Of a stretch of 64,000 bases of DNA, positions 63,631-64,000 are shown in pieces (the stretch's first letter is position 1; every line of letters starts with the position of its first letter). Origin of the DNA: Pseudomonas grimontii (GTDB lineage Bacteria > Pseudomonadota > Gammaproteobacteria > Pseudomonadales > Pseudomonadaceae); the NCBI RefSeq assembly GCF_007858185.1, contig NZ_VFES01000001.1, forward strand, positions 496,001 to 560,000, given 5' to 3'. The position numbers and the translations under genes were made by a program. A model generated the notes under the pieces. It ran no database searches. It was not told the origin of the DNA and saw only the letters and a list, made by a program, of their open reading frames with translations.

Positions 63631-64000
63631 TTACTTGATACGTTGACCCGGCTTGGCGCCGCTGTCAGGGCTCAGCAGGTAGATCTCTTCGCCGCCAGGG
63701 CCCGCCGCCATCACCATGCCTTCGGAAATACCAAACTTCATTTTCCGCGGCTTGAGGTTGGCAATCATCATGGTCAGGCGACCATCGAGCTTGGACGGGT
63801 CCGGATAGGCGCTCTTGATCCCGGAGAACACGTTGCGTTGTTCGTCACCAATATCCAGTGTCAGGCGCAGCAGTTTGTCGGCCCCTTCCACGGCTTCGGC
63901 CTTGACGATCAGCGCCACGCGCAGGTCCACGGCAGCAAAGGCGTCAAAGTCGATTTCCGGGGAAAGCGGGTCCTTGGCCAGTTCGCCGTTGCCGGCAGGC
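63631..64000 (-). CDS. metG: Methionyl-tRNA synthetase, C-terminal end
   Basis: The last 122 codons of a longer frame that enters from the right edge. It is the C-terminal tRNA-binding (OB-fold, Trbp111-type) domain: [53 protein letters not shown]. This domain is found in dimeric bacterial MetG. The catalytic part lies beyond the window. Confidence 0.93.
   Translation of the reverse strand, partial: PAGNGELAKDPLSPEIDFDAFAAVDLRVALIVKAEAVEGADKLLRLTLDIGDEQRNVFSGIKSAYPDPSKLDGRLTMMIANLKPRKMKFGISEGMVMAAGPGGEEIYLLSPDSGAKPGQRIK

Overview
The window is a chromosomal segment of a fluorescent Pseudomonas, most likely of the P. fluorescens group. Three things point to this. The order glpFKRD - ybaK - ABC ATPase - argF - oxidoreductase - grxD/bfr/bfd/prx - rnt - pyrC - motY - argG - nth - rnf - metG matches the order known from pseudomonads. 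Seven inverted repeat pairs (REPINs) carry the GTGGGAGGGGGCTTGC or GGCGAGCGGGCTTGCC cores typical of this group. Regulatory sites fit Pseudomonas consensus motifs for ArgR, AauR, sigma-54 and GlpR. I saw no rRNA, tRNA, CRISPR array, insertion sequence or prophage structural genes.

Layout. 1-11.2 kb is an envelope and glycan region: the N-terminal part of a DUF6543 toxin-like protein, an OpgC-type acyltransferase, a three-gene gtr glucosylation cassette (its last gene AT-rich), a small monooxygenase with a membrane-anchored glutamate-synthase-like protein, and a GH3 beta-glucosidase coupled to opgD. 11.3-19.0 kb is a signalling island: two histidine kinases, a di-haem cytochrome c peroxidase and a REC-GGDEF-EAL protein on the minus strand, opposite a REC protein with a degenerate HD-GYP domain. 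19-25.6 kb holds small metabolic genes (Nudix, GNAT, metR, hydrolase, FrnE-like oxidoreductase, arginase-fold protein with two small EamA-type membrane proteins, mipA), several separated by REPINs.

25.7-33.3 kb is the most interesting accessory unit. Six tightly packed genes (HAD phosphatase, class III aminotransferase, alpha/beta hydrolase, FemAB/GNAT-like transferase, sensor kinase, sigma-54 activator) lie behind a canonical -24/-12 promoter and a palindromic upstream element. It looks like a self-regulated sigma-54 metabolic operon for which I recognise no named product. 33.4-40.7 kb holds glpM and the acidic amino acid system aatJQMP-aauSR, with promoter and AauR sites visible. 40.7-45.8 kb is glpFKRD, glycerol use.

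46-57.7 kb is conserved core: ybaK, an orphan ABC ATPase, argF and argG (each with phased ArgR half-sites), a molybdopterin oxidoreductase, the iron/redox cluster grxD-bfr-bfd-prx (bfr has lost ferroxidase ligands), rnt-pyrC and motY. 57.7-64 kb has an EvgA/BvgA-type regulator behind an AT-rich leader with repeated TGTAGG/TGTAAG motifs, a small conserved protein, nth, a reduced rnf operon (A, B, D, G and a short E, no rnfC, and no cysteine in RnfA), and the 3' end of metG.
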